NCBI GenBank assembly: GCA_015484845.1
Contig: WFUT01000022.1
Location: 1-38,824 of the forward strand
Direction: 5' to 3'
DNA: 38,824 nt
Origin: Desulfobulbaceae bacterium
GTDB taxonomy: Bacteria; Desulfobacterota; Desulfobulbia; Desulfobulbales; Desulfobulbaceae
Of the stretch, positions 16,549-25,986 are shown piece after piece. A program made the position numbers and the translations under genes. The notes under the pieces were generated by a model. That model ran no database searches. It worked only from the letters and a program-made list of their open reading frames with translations, and was not told the DNA's origin. How positions within the stretch are numbered: the first letter of the stretch is position 1; every line of letters begins with the position of its first letter.

Positions 16549-17179
16549 CGCCCTGCTCGACCAGGGCGCCCGCCGCCTGGGCATCAGCCTGGACCGCGAT
16601 GTCGTCTCCCGATTGTCGCTTTATTGCGACGAGCTGGAGCGGTGGAACCGGCGCATCAACCTGGTGGCCAGGAAGACCGGCCGCCGGGAGATGCTGGAAA
16701 AGCATTTCCTCGACTCCCTGACCCTGCTGCCGCTCGTGGACGAAAAAGGCGCCACCCTGCTGGACGTGGGCAGCGGCGCCGGTTTTCCCGGCCTGGTCCT
16801 TGCCGCGGCCCGGCCGGACCTGGAGGTGACCCTGGTGGAGCCCCGCCAGAAGCGTGTCGCCTTTCTCCGTCACGTGGTTCGCACCCTGGGGCTTGCCAAC
16901 GTCCACATCGTGGCGCGGCGGCTCGAAGAGGCCGGGGAGATCCGCGGGCGCGGTTTTTCCTTTGTCACCGGCCGGGCCGTGGCCGAGCCGCCCCTTTTCC
17001 TGTCCCTGGTCGAGCCGGTCCTTGCCCGGCAGACCCGGGTCATCCTGATGCTGGCCGGCACGGCCCGCGAGCCGTGGCCCGAGGGCGGCATGCCGGGATT
17101 CCGCATCCTGGCGCAGCGGCGCCTTGTCCTGCCCTTTTCCGGCTCCGACCGCCACCTGGTCGTCGTGGCACCGGCATAG
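16508..17179 (+). CDS. rsmG: 16S rRNA (guanine527-N7)-methyltransferase
   Basis: An SAM-dependent methyltransferase (RsmG/GidB) that modifies G527 of 16S rRNA. It has 223 residues if the ATG at 16508 is used, or 213 from GTG 16538; both suit the family (about 207-240). The SAM-binding glycine motif LLDVGSGAGFPGLVLA is near residue 80. It is preceded by the RsmG-typical NRRINLVARKT and EKHFLDSLTLLPL, and followed by LVEPRQKRVAFLRHV. ATG 16508 is favoured by GGAGGG at 16492-16497 and makes the gene overlap hisD by 41 nt. The coupling to hisD seems a matter of local arrangement rather than pathway. Confidence 0.93.
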   Translation: MHARWRYGSAVAADALLDQGARRLGISLDRDVVSRLSLYCDELERWNRRINLVARKTGRREMLEKHFLDSLTLLPLVDEKGATLLDVGSGAGFPGLVLAAARPDLEVTLVEPRQKRVAFLRHVVRTLGLANVHIVARRLEEAGEIRGRGFSFVTGRAVAEPPLFLSLVEPVLARQTRVILMLAGTAREPWPEGGMPGFRILAQRRLVLPFSGSDRHLVVVAPA

Positions 17180-17215
17180 TTGGCCGCGCCTTCCTGCTGG
17201 TATTTTTTGTCCTGA

Positions 17216-18433
<1,218 letters not shown>

Positions 18434-18454
18434 GGCCGGGGAAACGGTGATGCA

Positions 18455-19381
18455 ATGACCAGGCGCGAAAATCTCATCCTGCTCTCCAATGCTCCTGCCG
18501 CGCCCCTGGCGGACAGGGTGGCTGGCGAACTGGGCCTGGAGCGGGTCCGGATGGTGACAAAACAGTTCGCTGACGGCGAGCTCTACCACGCCTTTCCCTG
18601 CGACGTCTCGGGCCGGGACCTGGTCATCGTCGCCACCACCGAGGATGACCAGGCCCACCAGGAACTGATCGATCTCATCGCCGGCGGCCGCTACTGGAAC
18701 GCGCTTTCCGTGAACGTGGTCATCCCCTACCTGGGCTATTCGACCATGGAACGGGCCAAGCCCGAATCGGGCGAGATCCCCAAGGGCATTACCCGGACCC
18801 GGCAGATCTTCCGGACCCGGCCCAACTATGTCGCCTTTGTCGATCTCCACTCCGAGGCCGTGCTCCATGCCCACAGCGGCGAGATCAGGACCCGCCATGT
18901 CTGGACCGAGAGCGCGGCCGCGGACAAGATCCGATCCCTGGGGCTTGCCAACTATGTCCTGGTCTCCCCCGACTACGGCTTCAGCAAGCGGGTGGCCAGG
19001 CTGGCCGGTATCCTCGACTGCCCCCATACCGCGGCCAACAAGGACCGCTACGACGTGGACAGGACCATTGTCGGCCAGCTCTCCGGCGCTGTGCGTGGCC
19101 GGGTGGCCATCATCTGCGACGACATGATCCGCACCGGCGGCTCCATGCTCCAGACCGTGGACCGCTGCTACGAGGCCGGTGCCGTGGACGTCCTGGTCAT
19201 GGCCACCCACCTGGTCCTGGCCGGGGACGCCCGGCGGCGGTTCAGGGAGAGGGGGATCACCCGCATCATCATCGGCGCCGATACCTATCCCGGCCGCGAG
19301 AGTGATGATCTTCTTGACGTCTACTCGGTGGCGCCGCTGATCGCGCGGGAGCTGGAACACTACCTGCGCCTGACGGACTAG
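18455..19381 (+). CDS. Divergent ribose-phosphate pyrophosphokinase (PRPP synthetase-like)
   Basis: A 308-residue member of the PRPP synthetase family, which makes PRPP from ribose 5-phosphate and ATP. The two phosphoribosyltransferase-like domains are present. Key loops differ from the common bacterial class I enzyme. The catalytic flexible loop reads [18 protein letters not shown] rather than GYARQDRK. The ribose-phosphate region is [13 protein letters not shown]. The PRPP loop at 222-229 is DDMIRTGG with Arg where class I has Asp. The [15 protein letters not shown] block is kept. The changes suggest a variant PRPP synthetase, perhaps a second copy with altered regulation. It lies 21 nt after leuB and 43 nt before asd. 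Loss of activity cannot be excluded. Confidence 0.8.
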   Translation: MTRRENLILLSNAPAAPLADRVAGELGLERVRMVTKQFADGELYHAFPCDVSGRDLVIVATTEDDQAHQELIDLIAGGRYWNALSVNVVIPYLGYSTMERAKPESGEIPKGITRTRQIFRTRPNYVAFVDLHSEAVLHAHSGEIRTRHVWTESAAADKIRSLGLANYVLVSPDYGFSKRVARLAGILDCPHTAANKDRYDVDRTIVGQLSGAVRGRVAIICDDMIRTGGSMLQTVDRCYEAGAVDVLVMATHLVLAGDARRRFRERGITRIIIGADTYPGRESDDLLDVYSVAPLIARELEHYLRLTD

Positions 19382-19424
19382 CAAGCCGGCAGGCCAAGAT
19401 CAACATGCAACAGGAAGAACAAGG

Positions 19425-20543
19425 ATGAAGAAGGTAGGAATAATCGGCTGGCGTGGCATGGTCGGTTCGGTGCTCATGGAGCGGATGCGGCAGGAGGATG
19501 ATTTCCAGGGCTTCGAGGTCCTGTTCTTTTCCACCTCCCAGGCCGGCCAGGCCGGGCCCGAGGTGAACGGCACGGTTTACGAGCTCCTGGACGCCCACGA
19601 CGTCTCCCTGCTCCGGGACCTGGACGTGATCCTCTCCTGCCAGGGCGGCGGCTATACCTCCCGGGTCTATCCGGAACTGCGCAGCAGCGGCTGGCAGGGC
19701 TACTGGATCGATGCCGCCTCGACCCTGCGCCTGGAAAAGGACGCCATCATCGTCCTGGACCCGGTCAACCGCGCTGTCATTAAGGAGGGCCTGGCCAGCG
19801 GCATCAGGAACTACATCGGCGGTAACTGCACGGTATCGCTCATGCTCATGGGGCTGGCCGGCCTGTTCGAGCAGGGCTGGGTGGAGTGGGTCACCTCGCA
19901 GACCTACCAGGCCGCCTCGGGCGCCGGGGCAAAGAACATGCGCGAGCTGGTGGGACAGATGCGGATCATCGGCGAGAATGCGGCCATGCTCCTGGACGAC
20001 CCGGCCAGCGCCATCCTGGAGATCGACCGCAACGTCATCGAGACCCTGCGCAGCAGGTTCTTTCCCACGGACAACTTCGGCGCGCCCCTGGCGGCGAGCC
20101 TGATCCCCTGGATCGACCGGGCCATGGACAACGGCCAGACCAGGGAGGAGTGGAAGGGCATCACCGAGACCAACAAGATCCTGGGCCGCGAGGACAATCC
20201 CATCCCCATCGACGGCTGCTGCGTGCGCATCGGCGCCATGCGCTGCCACAGCCAGGCCTTTACCATCAAGCTGAACCGGGACGTGCCCCTGGCCGATATT
20301 GAGGCCGCCATTGCCGGGCAGAACGAGTGGGTCTACCTGGTGGAGAACAGCAGGGAGGCCACCCTGCGCGAGCTGACCCCGGCCCGGGTGACCGGCACCC
20401 TGGACATCCCGGTGGGCAGGCTGCGCAAGATGAACCTGGGGCCGGAGTATCTGAGCGCCTTCAGTGTCGGCGACCAGTTGCTCTGGGGTGCTGCCGAGCC
20501 GGTGCGGCGAATGCTGGGGATCGTGCTCGACTACCTGGATTGA
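19425..20543 (+). CDS. asd: Aspartate-semialdehyde dehydrogenase
   Basis: Converts aspartyl phosphate to aspartate semialdehyde with NADPH, at the branch to lysine/diaminopimelate, threonine and methionine. It has 372 residues, like the E. coli enzyme (367). The NADP-binding start is [18 protein letters not shown]. The catalytic cysteine is Cys135 in [13 protein letters not shown]. The substrate-binding region includes [20 protein letters not shown], and later [22 protein letters not shown] 19425 follows GGAAGAACAAGGATG. It is the last gene of the leuB unit and converges with the minus-strand gene ending at 20611. Confidence 0.96.
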   Translation: MKKVGIIGWRGMVGSVLMERMRQEDDFQGFEVLFFSTSQAGQAGPEVNGTVYELLDAHDVSLLRDLDVILSCQGGGYTSRVYPELRSSGWQGYWIDAASTLRLEKDAIIVLDPVNRAVIKEGLASGIRNYIGGNCTVSLMLMGLAGLFEQGWVEWVTSQTYQAASGAGAKNMRELVGQMRIIGENAAMLLDDPASAILEIDRNVIETLRSRFFPTDNFGAPLAASLIPWIDRAMDNGQTREEWKGITETNKILGREDNPIPIDGCCVRIGAMRCHSQAFTIKLNRDVPLADIEAAIAGQNEWVYLVENSREATLRELTPARVTGTLDIPVGRLRKMNLGPEYLSAFSVGDQLLWGAAEPVRRMLGIVLDYLD

Positions 20544-20546
20544 AAA

Positions 20547-20625
20547 GACCGGCCCGGGAGAGGGTGGAGAACGGGGGCGCCGGTGTCGTTGTTCGTGCGT
20601 AGCGCTGCCTTCATCCGGGCCGGTC
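20547..20625. repeat. Inverted repeat spanning a convergent gene junction
   Basis: The 11-bp arms GACCGGCCCGG (20547-20557) and CCGGGCCGGTC (20615-20625) are perfect complements separated by 57 nt, between asd and the convergent gene. The right arm lies in the last codons of that gene. It could fold in both transcripts and aid 3' end formation, but no T-tract is present. Confidence 0.4.
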
Positions 20626-21042
20626 GCTGCTGTTGTTGTTGCCTGCAGGCGGGGGAGTCGCCGCTGGTTCCTCTTCGTCGGGCAGCAGGTCGATATGGTA
20701 GTGGTGCGCCAGGGCAAACAGGCCGGGCAGGGTGACAAAGGAGAAGGGGAGGATGCCAATCACCACCAGGCCCAGCTCTTTCAGTATCCGTTTCAGCGCC
20801 CGGTTGGCCTGCTTCTTCTCCTCCTCGCTGGCCCGGTGTTCGAGTATCCGGCGGTAGACGGCGACGACGAAACGGGCATCGGCGCTATCCCGGGCAAGTG
20901 CCTTCTTGATCGCCAGCAGCAGTGTCTCCAGGCGCTGCCGCAGTTCCTCGGGCCGGTAGCGGTGGTGCCAGTGCTCTTCCAGCCGCTGCTGGAGCAGGGC
21001 GGCATCTTCCCGCCATTCCGGATGGATATGCGTGTCCGTCAC
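20611..21042 (-). CDS. LETM1-like membrane-associated protein
   Basis: A 143-residue protein. The first 90 residues are highly charged helix (EWREDAALLQQRLEEHWHHR). A hydrophobic hairpin then follows, in LKELGLVVIGILPFSFV and TLPGLFALAHHYHIDLLP. The acidic/proline/asparagine tail looks disordered. The lysine-rich helix running into a lPfs-f-lP-x(n)-LLP hairpin resembles the LETM1-like family, linked in mitochondria to K+/H+ balance and ribosome binding; the bacterial role is unknown. The start is GTG at 21042 with GGAGGAAC just upstream. It begins 21 nt after lolD, so it is the last gene of the lysS-lolC-lolD run. Confidence 0.6.
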   Translation of the reverse strand: MTDTHIHPEWREDAALLQQRLEEHWHHRYRPEELRQRLETLLLAIKKALARDSADARFVVAVYRRILEHRASEEEKKQANRALKRILKELGLVVIGILPFSFVTLPGLFALAHHYHIDLLPDEEEPAATPPPAGNNNSSDRPG

Positions 21043-21063
21043 TGGTTCCTCCGGTGCCCTGGT

Positions 21064-21768
21064 TCAGGGTTCGGGAAAAAGGGGCCGGGACCGGGCAAGC
21101 AGGCCGTCGGAGAGGGTAAGCACCCGGTCCATGGCCGAGGCCAGCTCCATGTTGTGGGTCACCATGACCACGGCCAGGGAGCGGGTGCGGCTCAGCTCGC
21201 GCAGGAGGTCAAAGACCCGCCCGCCGCTGGCCGAGTCCAGGTTGCCGGTGGGCTCGTCGGCGAGCAGCAGGGCCGGCTCCATGATCAGGGCGCGGGCCAG
21301 GGCCACCCGTTGCTGTTCGCCGCCCGACAGCTCTCCGCTGCGGTGTTCGCTCCTGTGGGACAGTTCGACCTGGGCAAGCAGGTCCAGGGCCCTGCTCCGC
21401 ATCTCCTTCCTGCTCCGGCCGGCGATGAGACCGGGCATCATAACGTTTTCCAGGGCCGTGAATTCCGGCAGCAGGTGGTGAAACTGGAAGATAAAGCCGA
21501 TATTGGCATTGCGGTGGTCGGCAAGCTCTGACTCGGCGAGCCCGGTCAGCCTGCGGCCGGCAAAGAACAGCTCGCCCCTGTCCGGCGCGTCCAGGGTCCC
21601 CAGGACCTGCAGGAGCGTGGTCTTGCCCGAGCCCGAGGCGCCGACCACGGCCGTCATCTCGCCGCGCCCCACCTCCAGGTTCACGCCGCGCAGCACCCGG
21701 ATCGGCCCGGCCGGGCTGGCAAAGGCCTTGTGGAGGTCCCGGGCCGCAAGGATTGCCGGCTCACTCAT
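21064..21768 (-). CDS. lolD: Lipoprotein-releasing ABC transporter ATP-binding protein LolD
   Basis: The cytoplasmic ATPase of the LolCDE complex, which extracts lipoproteins from the inner membrane for outer-membrane sorting. It has 234 residues. Walker A GASGSGKTT is near 42-50, followed by the LolD-typical NIGFIFQFHHLLPEFTALENV. The signature LSGGEQQRVALARAL is near 142, Walker B LLLADEPTGNLDS near 162, and the switch region is VTHNMELA. Its ATG overlaps the end of the lolC/E gene by 8 nt, indicating translational coupling. Confidence 0.95.
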   Translation of the reverse strand: MSEPAILAARDLHKAFASPAGPIRVLRGVNLEVGRGEMTAVVGASGSGKTTLLQVLGTLDAPDRGELFFAGRRLTGLAESELADHRNANIGFIFQFHHLLPEFTALENVMMPGLIAGRSRKEMRSRALDLLAQVELSHRSEHRSGELSGGEQQRVALARALIMEPALLLADEPTGNLDSASGGRVFDLLRELSRTRSLAVVMVTHNMELASAMDRVLTLSDGLLARSRPLFPEP

Positions 21769-22984
21769 AGGTCAGCGCCTCCGCCGGCCGCACCCTGGAG
21801 GCCTTCCAGGAGGGATAGAGGGTGGCGGCCAGGGTGATGAGTATGGCCGAGACCGCGATCACGGTGACATCCGTGGCCACCACCTTGATGGGCAGGGTGG
21901 ACATGGGATAGACATTCCTGGGCAGCTCGATGAACTTGTATTTCTTGAGCACGCCGCAGAGGGTGAGGCCGCCGCTGACGCCGAGAACGGTCCCGGCCAC
22001 GCCGATCACCGCGCCCTGGTAGAAGAAGATGCGCATGATGGAGCGGGTGGTGGCGCCCATGGACTTCAGGATGGCGATGTCCCGTTTCTTCTCCATCACC
22101 ACCATGACCAGGGCGCTGATGATATTGAGCGCCGCCACCAGGATGATCAGGTCCAGGGCGATGAAGATGCCGATCTTCTCCAGCTTGAGCGCCGCGAACA
22201 GGTTGCGGTTGATCTGCATCCAGTCGCGTACCGAGTAGCCCGGTCCGAGCCGCCTGCGGATGGCGGCCGCGATCCGGTCGGCCCGGTCCAGGTCGGTGAC
22301 CTTGACCTCGATACCGTGTACCCCCCGCTCCATGCCGGTCAGGTGACGGGCCGTCTCCAGGTTGACGAAGCCCATGGTGGAGTCGTATTCGAACATGCCG
22401 GTCTCGAAGATGCCGACCACCCGGCAGGTCCGGACCGCCGGCAGGACGCCCATGGGGGAGAGCGGCCCGTTGGGCGAGATGAGGCGGATCTTGTCACCCC
22501 TCCTGACCCTGAGCTGCCGGGCCAGGTCAATGCCCAGGACAATGCCCGGCAGGGTGTTGTCTTCTCCCAGGGCGTCGAGGCTGCCCGCCTTCATCTCCCG
22601 ATCGATACGGATGACCCTGGCCGCGGAAGCGGGATCAATGCCCCGCAGGACGATGCCGCCGGAGGCCCGGCCCGAAGTGATCAGGGCCTGGGCATAGATG
22701 TAGGGCGCCGCGGCCGCCACCCCGTCCACCGACTCGACGGCCTCCATGACCGTGTCGGTGTCGGTGATGGGCCCGCTGAAGCGCTGCACCAGGATGTGCG
22801 CGTTGATGCCGATGATCTGGTCGCGCAGTCCCTCGGTGAAGCCGGTGTAGACCGACAGGACCACGATCAGGGCCAGCACGCCCACGGCCACGCCCAGCAC
22901 CGAGATCACGGAGATGAGCGAGATGAACTTCTGCTTGCGCTTGGCCCGCAGGTAGCGCAGGCTGATGAACCATTCAAACGACAT
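21761..22984 (-). CDS. lolC: Lipoprotein-releasing ABC transporter permease LolC/LolE
   Basis: The inner-membrane permease of the Lol system, 407 residues. It opens with FEWFISLRYLRAKRKQKFIS, the typical LolC/E N-terminus, then the first membrane helix. A large periplasmic MacB-like domain follows (about 50-260) and then three C-terminal helices around ALNIISALVMVVMEKKRDIA, FFYQGAVIGVAGTVLGVSGG and VTVIAVSAILITLAATLYPS. The stretch ILKSMGATTRSIMRIFFYQG is the family cytoplasmic loop. Only one permease gene is present, so it may act as a homodimer, as in many Desulfobacterota. It follows lysS by 68 nt, a common arrangement in that phylum. Confidence 0.93.
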   Translation of the reverse strand: MSFEWFISLRYLRAKRKQKFISLISVISVLGVAVGVLALIVVLSVYTGFTEGLRDQIIGINAHILVQRFSGPITDTDTVMEAVESVDGVAAAAPYIYAQALITSGRASGGIVLRGIDPASAARVIRIDREMKAGSLDALGEDNTLPGIVLGIDLARQLRVRRGDKIRLISPNGPLSPMGVLPAVRTCRVVGIFETGMFEYDSTMGFVNLETARHLTGMERGVHGIEVKVTDLDRADRIAAAIRRRLGPGYSVRDWMQINRNLFAALKLEKIGIFIALDLIILVAALNIISALVMVVMEKKRDIAILKSMGATTRSIMRIFFYQGAVIGVAGTVLGVSGGLTLCGVLKKYKFIELPRNVYPMSTLPIKVVATDVTVIAVSAILITLAATLYPSWKASRVRPAEALTYE

Positions 22985-23052
22985 GGCAGGGCGTCCTGGT
23001 CTGGCCTGATGGGCCTGGTGGCGGCGGCATCACGGCCTGGTTGTGTCGCCGG

Positions 23053-24546
23053 TTACCTGTCACGGGATTCCGGCTTCAGGTGCGGGAAGAGGATGACGTC
23101 GCGGATGGACGGCGAGTCGGTGAGCAGCATGACCAGCCGGTCGATGCCGATTCCCTCGCCGGCGGCCGACGGCATGCCGTATTCCAGGGCCCGCACGTAG
23201 TCCTGGTCCAGGATGGGGTGGATCTCCACGTCGTCGCCACGTTCGGCGATCTGTTTTTCAAACCGCTGCAGCTGGTCGATGGGATCGTTGAGCTCGCTGA
23301 AGGCGTTGGCGATCTCGCGGCCGGTGATGAACAGCTCGAACCGGTCGGTCACCGAGGGGTCTTCCTCGTTCCTGCGCGCCAGTGGCGAGACCTCGGTGGG
23401 ATAGGAGGTGATGAAGGTCGGATCGATGAGCTTTTCCTCCACCAGCAGCTCGAACAGCTCGGTCTTGGCCTTGCCGGGTCCGGCCTCGGGTTGCAGCTCG
23501 ATGCCCTTGTCTCGGGCCAGGGCCATGACCGCGGCATCGTCTTGCAGCAGGTCCGCGTCCAGGCCGCCGATCTGCACCAGGGCCTCCTCCATGGTGAGGC
23601 GCCGCCACGGCGGCGCCAGGTTGACGCGCACGCCCTGGTAGGTGATCTCCATGCTCCCGCAGACCTCGGCCGCCAGCCAGGAGATCATCTCCTCGGTGAG
23701 ATCCATCAGGTCATGGTAGGTGGCATAGGCCTGGTAGAACTCGAGCATGGTGAACTCGGGATTGTGGCGGGTGGAGAGTCCCTCGTTGCGGAAGTTGCGA
23801 TTGATCTCGAAGACCTTTTCAAATCCGCCCACCAGCAGCCGCTTGAGGTAGAGCTCCGGCGCGATGCGGAGATAGAGCTCCATGCCCAGGGCATTGTGGT
23901 AGGTCTTGAAGGGCCGGGCCGTGGCGCCGCCGGGGATCGCCTGCATCATGGGCGTCTCCACCTCCATGAAGCCGCGGTTGGTGAGAAACTCGCGGATGAG
24001 GCGGATGATCTCCACCCGCCGGCGAAAGGTGTCCCGGACCTCGGGGTTGACGATCAGGTCGACATAGCGCTGCCGGTAGCGCGTCTCGACGTCGGTGAGG
24101 CCATGGAATTTTTCCGGCAGCGGCCGCAGGGACTTGGTGATCATCTGCAGCCGGGTCGCCTCGATGGACAGCTCGCCGGTCTTGGTCCTGAACAGCTTGC
24201 CCTCCACGCCGACGATATCGCCCACGTCCCATTTCTTGAAGATCCTGTATTCCTCGTCGCCCACCAGGTCCCGCCGCACGTAGATCTGGATGCGTCCGGA
24301 CTCGTCCTGGATATGGAAGAAGGCGGCCTTGCCGAACTTGCGCATCGACATGATGCGGCCGGCCACCCGGTAGGATCCGCCGTCCTTTTCATGGGATTCG
24401 GCGGCCAGGGCTTCGCCGCGCGGCAGGATCTCCCGGATCGGCTGCGGCGCCTTGAAGTCGTTGCTGAAGAGTTTGACGCCGGCCTCGGCAAGGGTCTTTG
24501 CCTTGTCGCGGCGCGCCTTGAGAATATTGCTCTGTTGCTTGTCCAT
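23053..24546 (-). CDS. lysS: Lysyl-tRNA synthetase, class II
   Basis: Charges tRNA-Lys with lysine. It has 497 residues (505 in E. coli). The N-terminal OB-fold anticodon-binding domain (about 60-150) includes [20 protein letters not shown]. The class II catalytic core has motif 1 near [20 protein letters not shown], motif 2 in [20 protein letters not shown], and motif 3 in the C-terminal [21 protein letters not shown] chose ATG 24546 (MDKQQSN) over the longer in-frame reading to 24639, which overlaps the preceding gene and has low similarity to LysS N-termini. No clear Shine-Dalgarno is visible. Confidence 0.96.
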   Translation of the reverse strand: MDKQQSNILKARRDKAKTLAEAGVKLFSNDFKAPQPIREILPRGEALAAESHEKDGGSYRVAGRIMSMRKFGKAAFFHIQDESGRIQIYVRRDLVGDEEYRIFKKWDVGDIVGVEGKLFRTKTGELSIEATRLQMITKSLRPLPEKFHGLTDVETRYRQRYVDLIVNPEVRDTFRRRVEIIRLIREFLTNRGFMEVETPMMQAIPGGATARPFKTYHNALGMELYLRIAPELYLKRLLVGGFEKVFEINRNFRNEGLSTRHNPEFTMLEFYQAYATYHDLMDLTEEMISWLAAEVCGSMEITYQGVRVNLAPPWRRLTMEEALVQIGGLDADLLQDDAAVMALARDKGIELQPEAGPGKAKTELFELLVEEKLIDPTFITSYPTEVSPLARRNEEDPSVTDRFELFITGREIANAFSELNDPIDQLQRFEKQIAERGDDVEIHPILDQDYVRALEYGMPSAAGEGIGIDRLVMLLTDSPSIRDVILFPHLKPESRDR

Positions 24547-24619
24547 GATGCTGTTGTCGATTGAAAAAGATATGGGTTGCCGGTCCGGCCGGCGGCCGGT
24601 GCCAGCGGTCGGCGGGCTG

Positions 24620-25726
24620 TCAGGGGCCGAGCAGTTCATTCCGCAGCGCCATGGAGACGGAGCGGGTCAGGGACAGCACGCGATGGGCCAGCTCCGGGCT
24701 CAGTGAACCGGTGCCGCAGCTGGGGGTGATCAGGGTCTGCCGGAGCAGGGCGGCCTCGTCCCGTTCCGGGCCGGTGAGGGCCCCGGCCTGTTGCCTCCAC
24801 AGGCCGGCCAGGGAACCGGTGTCCTCTTTTTCGATGTCTTCGGCCCGGGAGGTGGGGATGCCGCCCCAGGCGATGATGGCGCCCCGGTCGAGATACGCGT
24901 TCAGCTCGTCCCGCAGCGGCGCGAGCCGGTCAAAGAAGCCATAGGCGTCAAAGCTGAGGATGTCGATCTGCGAGGAAAGGAGCAGTCCCCAGTCCGTGTT
25001 GGCGCAGACATGGATGCCTGCCAGGCCGCCGGCCTGGTGGATGGCATCCGCCACCTCGTTGATCATCGCCCGGATCTCGTCCGCGGAGACGCTGATGAAG
25101 GCCGAGGAGCCCAGTCCGGCCAGGGCCGGTTCGTCGATGAACAGCAGCACGGGGCATCCGCCTGCCCGGGCCAGGAAACGCGCCTGCCAGGCCGCCTTCA
25201 TGGCGATCCCCTTGATGACCATGTCGCGGATGGTATCGTCGAAGTAGCCGGCCCTGCCCTGGCGGTCCTTGATGCCGGTGAGCATGGTGAAGGGGCCGGT
25301 CACCTGGCCCTTGACCGCGACCAGTCCCGTGCGGCCGGGCAGGGTCTCGGCCAGGAGGTAGAGGCCGGCGGCGCGCTCGCGGCTGCTGCGGAACCTGGAG
25401 TCAGGGGGCAGCTCCGGGTCCTCGGTGGCGGCCAGGTACTCCTCGTAGAAGGCCAGCATCTCTTCCTCGAATCCGGGCCGGCCGATATCGTAGACGATCC
25501 GGCCTTCGGGCCGGGTGGGGTTCTCCTCGGTGATGCAGGGCAGTCCCTCGGAAAACTGCGGCATCATCCGCTCCAGCGGGTTGCTGGGCAGTTGGGGCCA
25601 GAGGGGTATCTCGGGCGTGGCTTCGAGTATCCAGTCAAGGGCTTCCCGGTGGCTGGTCAGGGGTACGGAACCGATCAGGACCGGCAGACCGTCAGCGGTG
25701 AAGCGACCTGTTGTCGCGGTGGACAT
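24620..25726 (-). CDS. MetE/UroD-fold zinc methyltransferase, candidate core methionine synthase
   Basis: A 368-residue single TIM-barrel protein of the MetE C-terminal/UroD superfamily. The zinc-type ligand set is visible as His239-x-Cys241 in GIHVCANTDW and Cys337 in TPSCGTGSL. The fourth MetE ligand position appears as Asp260 in LSFDAYGF instead of Glu. Other family blocks are VTGPFTML and LLFIDEPALAGLGSS. It lacks the folate-binding N-terminal half of MetE, so it should take methyl groups from a corrinoid protein, as in the folate-independent core methionine synthases or MtaA-like corrinoid methyltransferases. GAGG at 25735-25738 supports ATG 25726. It precedes lysS by 73 nt. The product formed (methionine or other) cannot be told from sequence. 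Confidence 0.72.
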   Translation of the reverse strand: MSTATTGRFTADGLPVLIGSVPLTSHREALDWILEATPEIPLWPQLPSNPLERMMPQFSEGLPCITEENPTRPEGRIVYDIGRPGFEEEMLAFYEEYLAATEDPELPPDSRFRSSRERAAGLYLLAETLPGRTGLVAVKGQVTGPFTMLTGIKDRQGRAGYFDDTIRDMVIKGIAMKAAWQARFLARAGGCPVLLFIDEPALAGLGSSAFISVSADEIRAMINEVADAIHQAGGLAGIHVCANTDWGLLLSSQIDILSFDAYGFFDRLAPLRDELNAYLDRGAIIAWGGIPTSRAEDIEKEDTGSLAGLWRQQAGALTGPERDEAALLRQTLITPSCGTGSLSPELAHRVLSLTRSVSMALRNELLGP

Positions 25727-25797
25727 CCGTGTAACCTCGGGTTTGATGGCAACGGTTCAGGGCATCAGGGGCAGAAGACGTATAAACTGTAAATGAG

Positions 25798-25860
25798 CCG
25801 CAGCTCCTGCGTGACACCGCAGAGCAGTGTCACGGGGTTGAGCCGTTCCTTGTGCTGCGG
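25798..25860 (-). promoter_or_regulatory. Structured 5' leader element of the MetE-like gene
   Basis: On the minus strand an outer 7-bp stem CCGCAGC/GCTGCGG (25860-25854 with 25804-25798) encloses an inner 7-bp stem GTGACAC/GTGTCAC (25833-25827 with 25817-25811). The inner loop is 9 nt and an 20-nt single-stranded stretch lies on the left side. It ends about 70 nt before the MetE-like start. I could not match it to a known riboswitch. Confidence 0.4.
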
Positions 25861-25958
25861 CAGCCGCGCTGCGGTCCCCGGCCGCTTGGCGCGGATATCC
25901 GGTTGGACGCCGCCGCCGGCCCTTGAACATTTCTTTGCGCGCAAAATAAAAGGTATAT

Positions 25959-25986
25959 AGTTAGTGCGATCAGGTGATGATGTCAA
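25959..25986 (-). promoter_or_regulatory. Possible promoter for the MetE-like gene
   Basis: A perfect TTGACA on the minus strand (25986-25981) overlaps the TGA stop of the rlmD-like gene. A TAACTATATA stretch starts 17 nt further on. No -10 hexamer is clean at ideal spacing, so only the -35 is convincing. Confidence 0.35.

Noticed and set aside
25765-25986. 73-codon TTG-start frame in the MetE-like leader
   Set aside because: The start coincides with a promoter-like TTGACA, there is no Shine-Dalgarno sequence and the middle of the frame overlaps a strong RNA fold. A decayed gene remains possible.
25727-25986. Cobalamin, SAM or SAH riboswitch
   Set aside because: An AACGGCTCA stretch slightly recalls the SAH element, but the other conserved blocks are absent.
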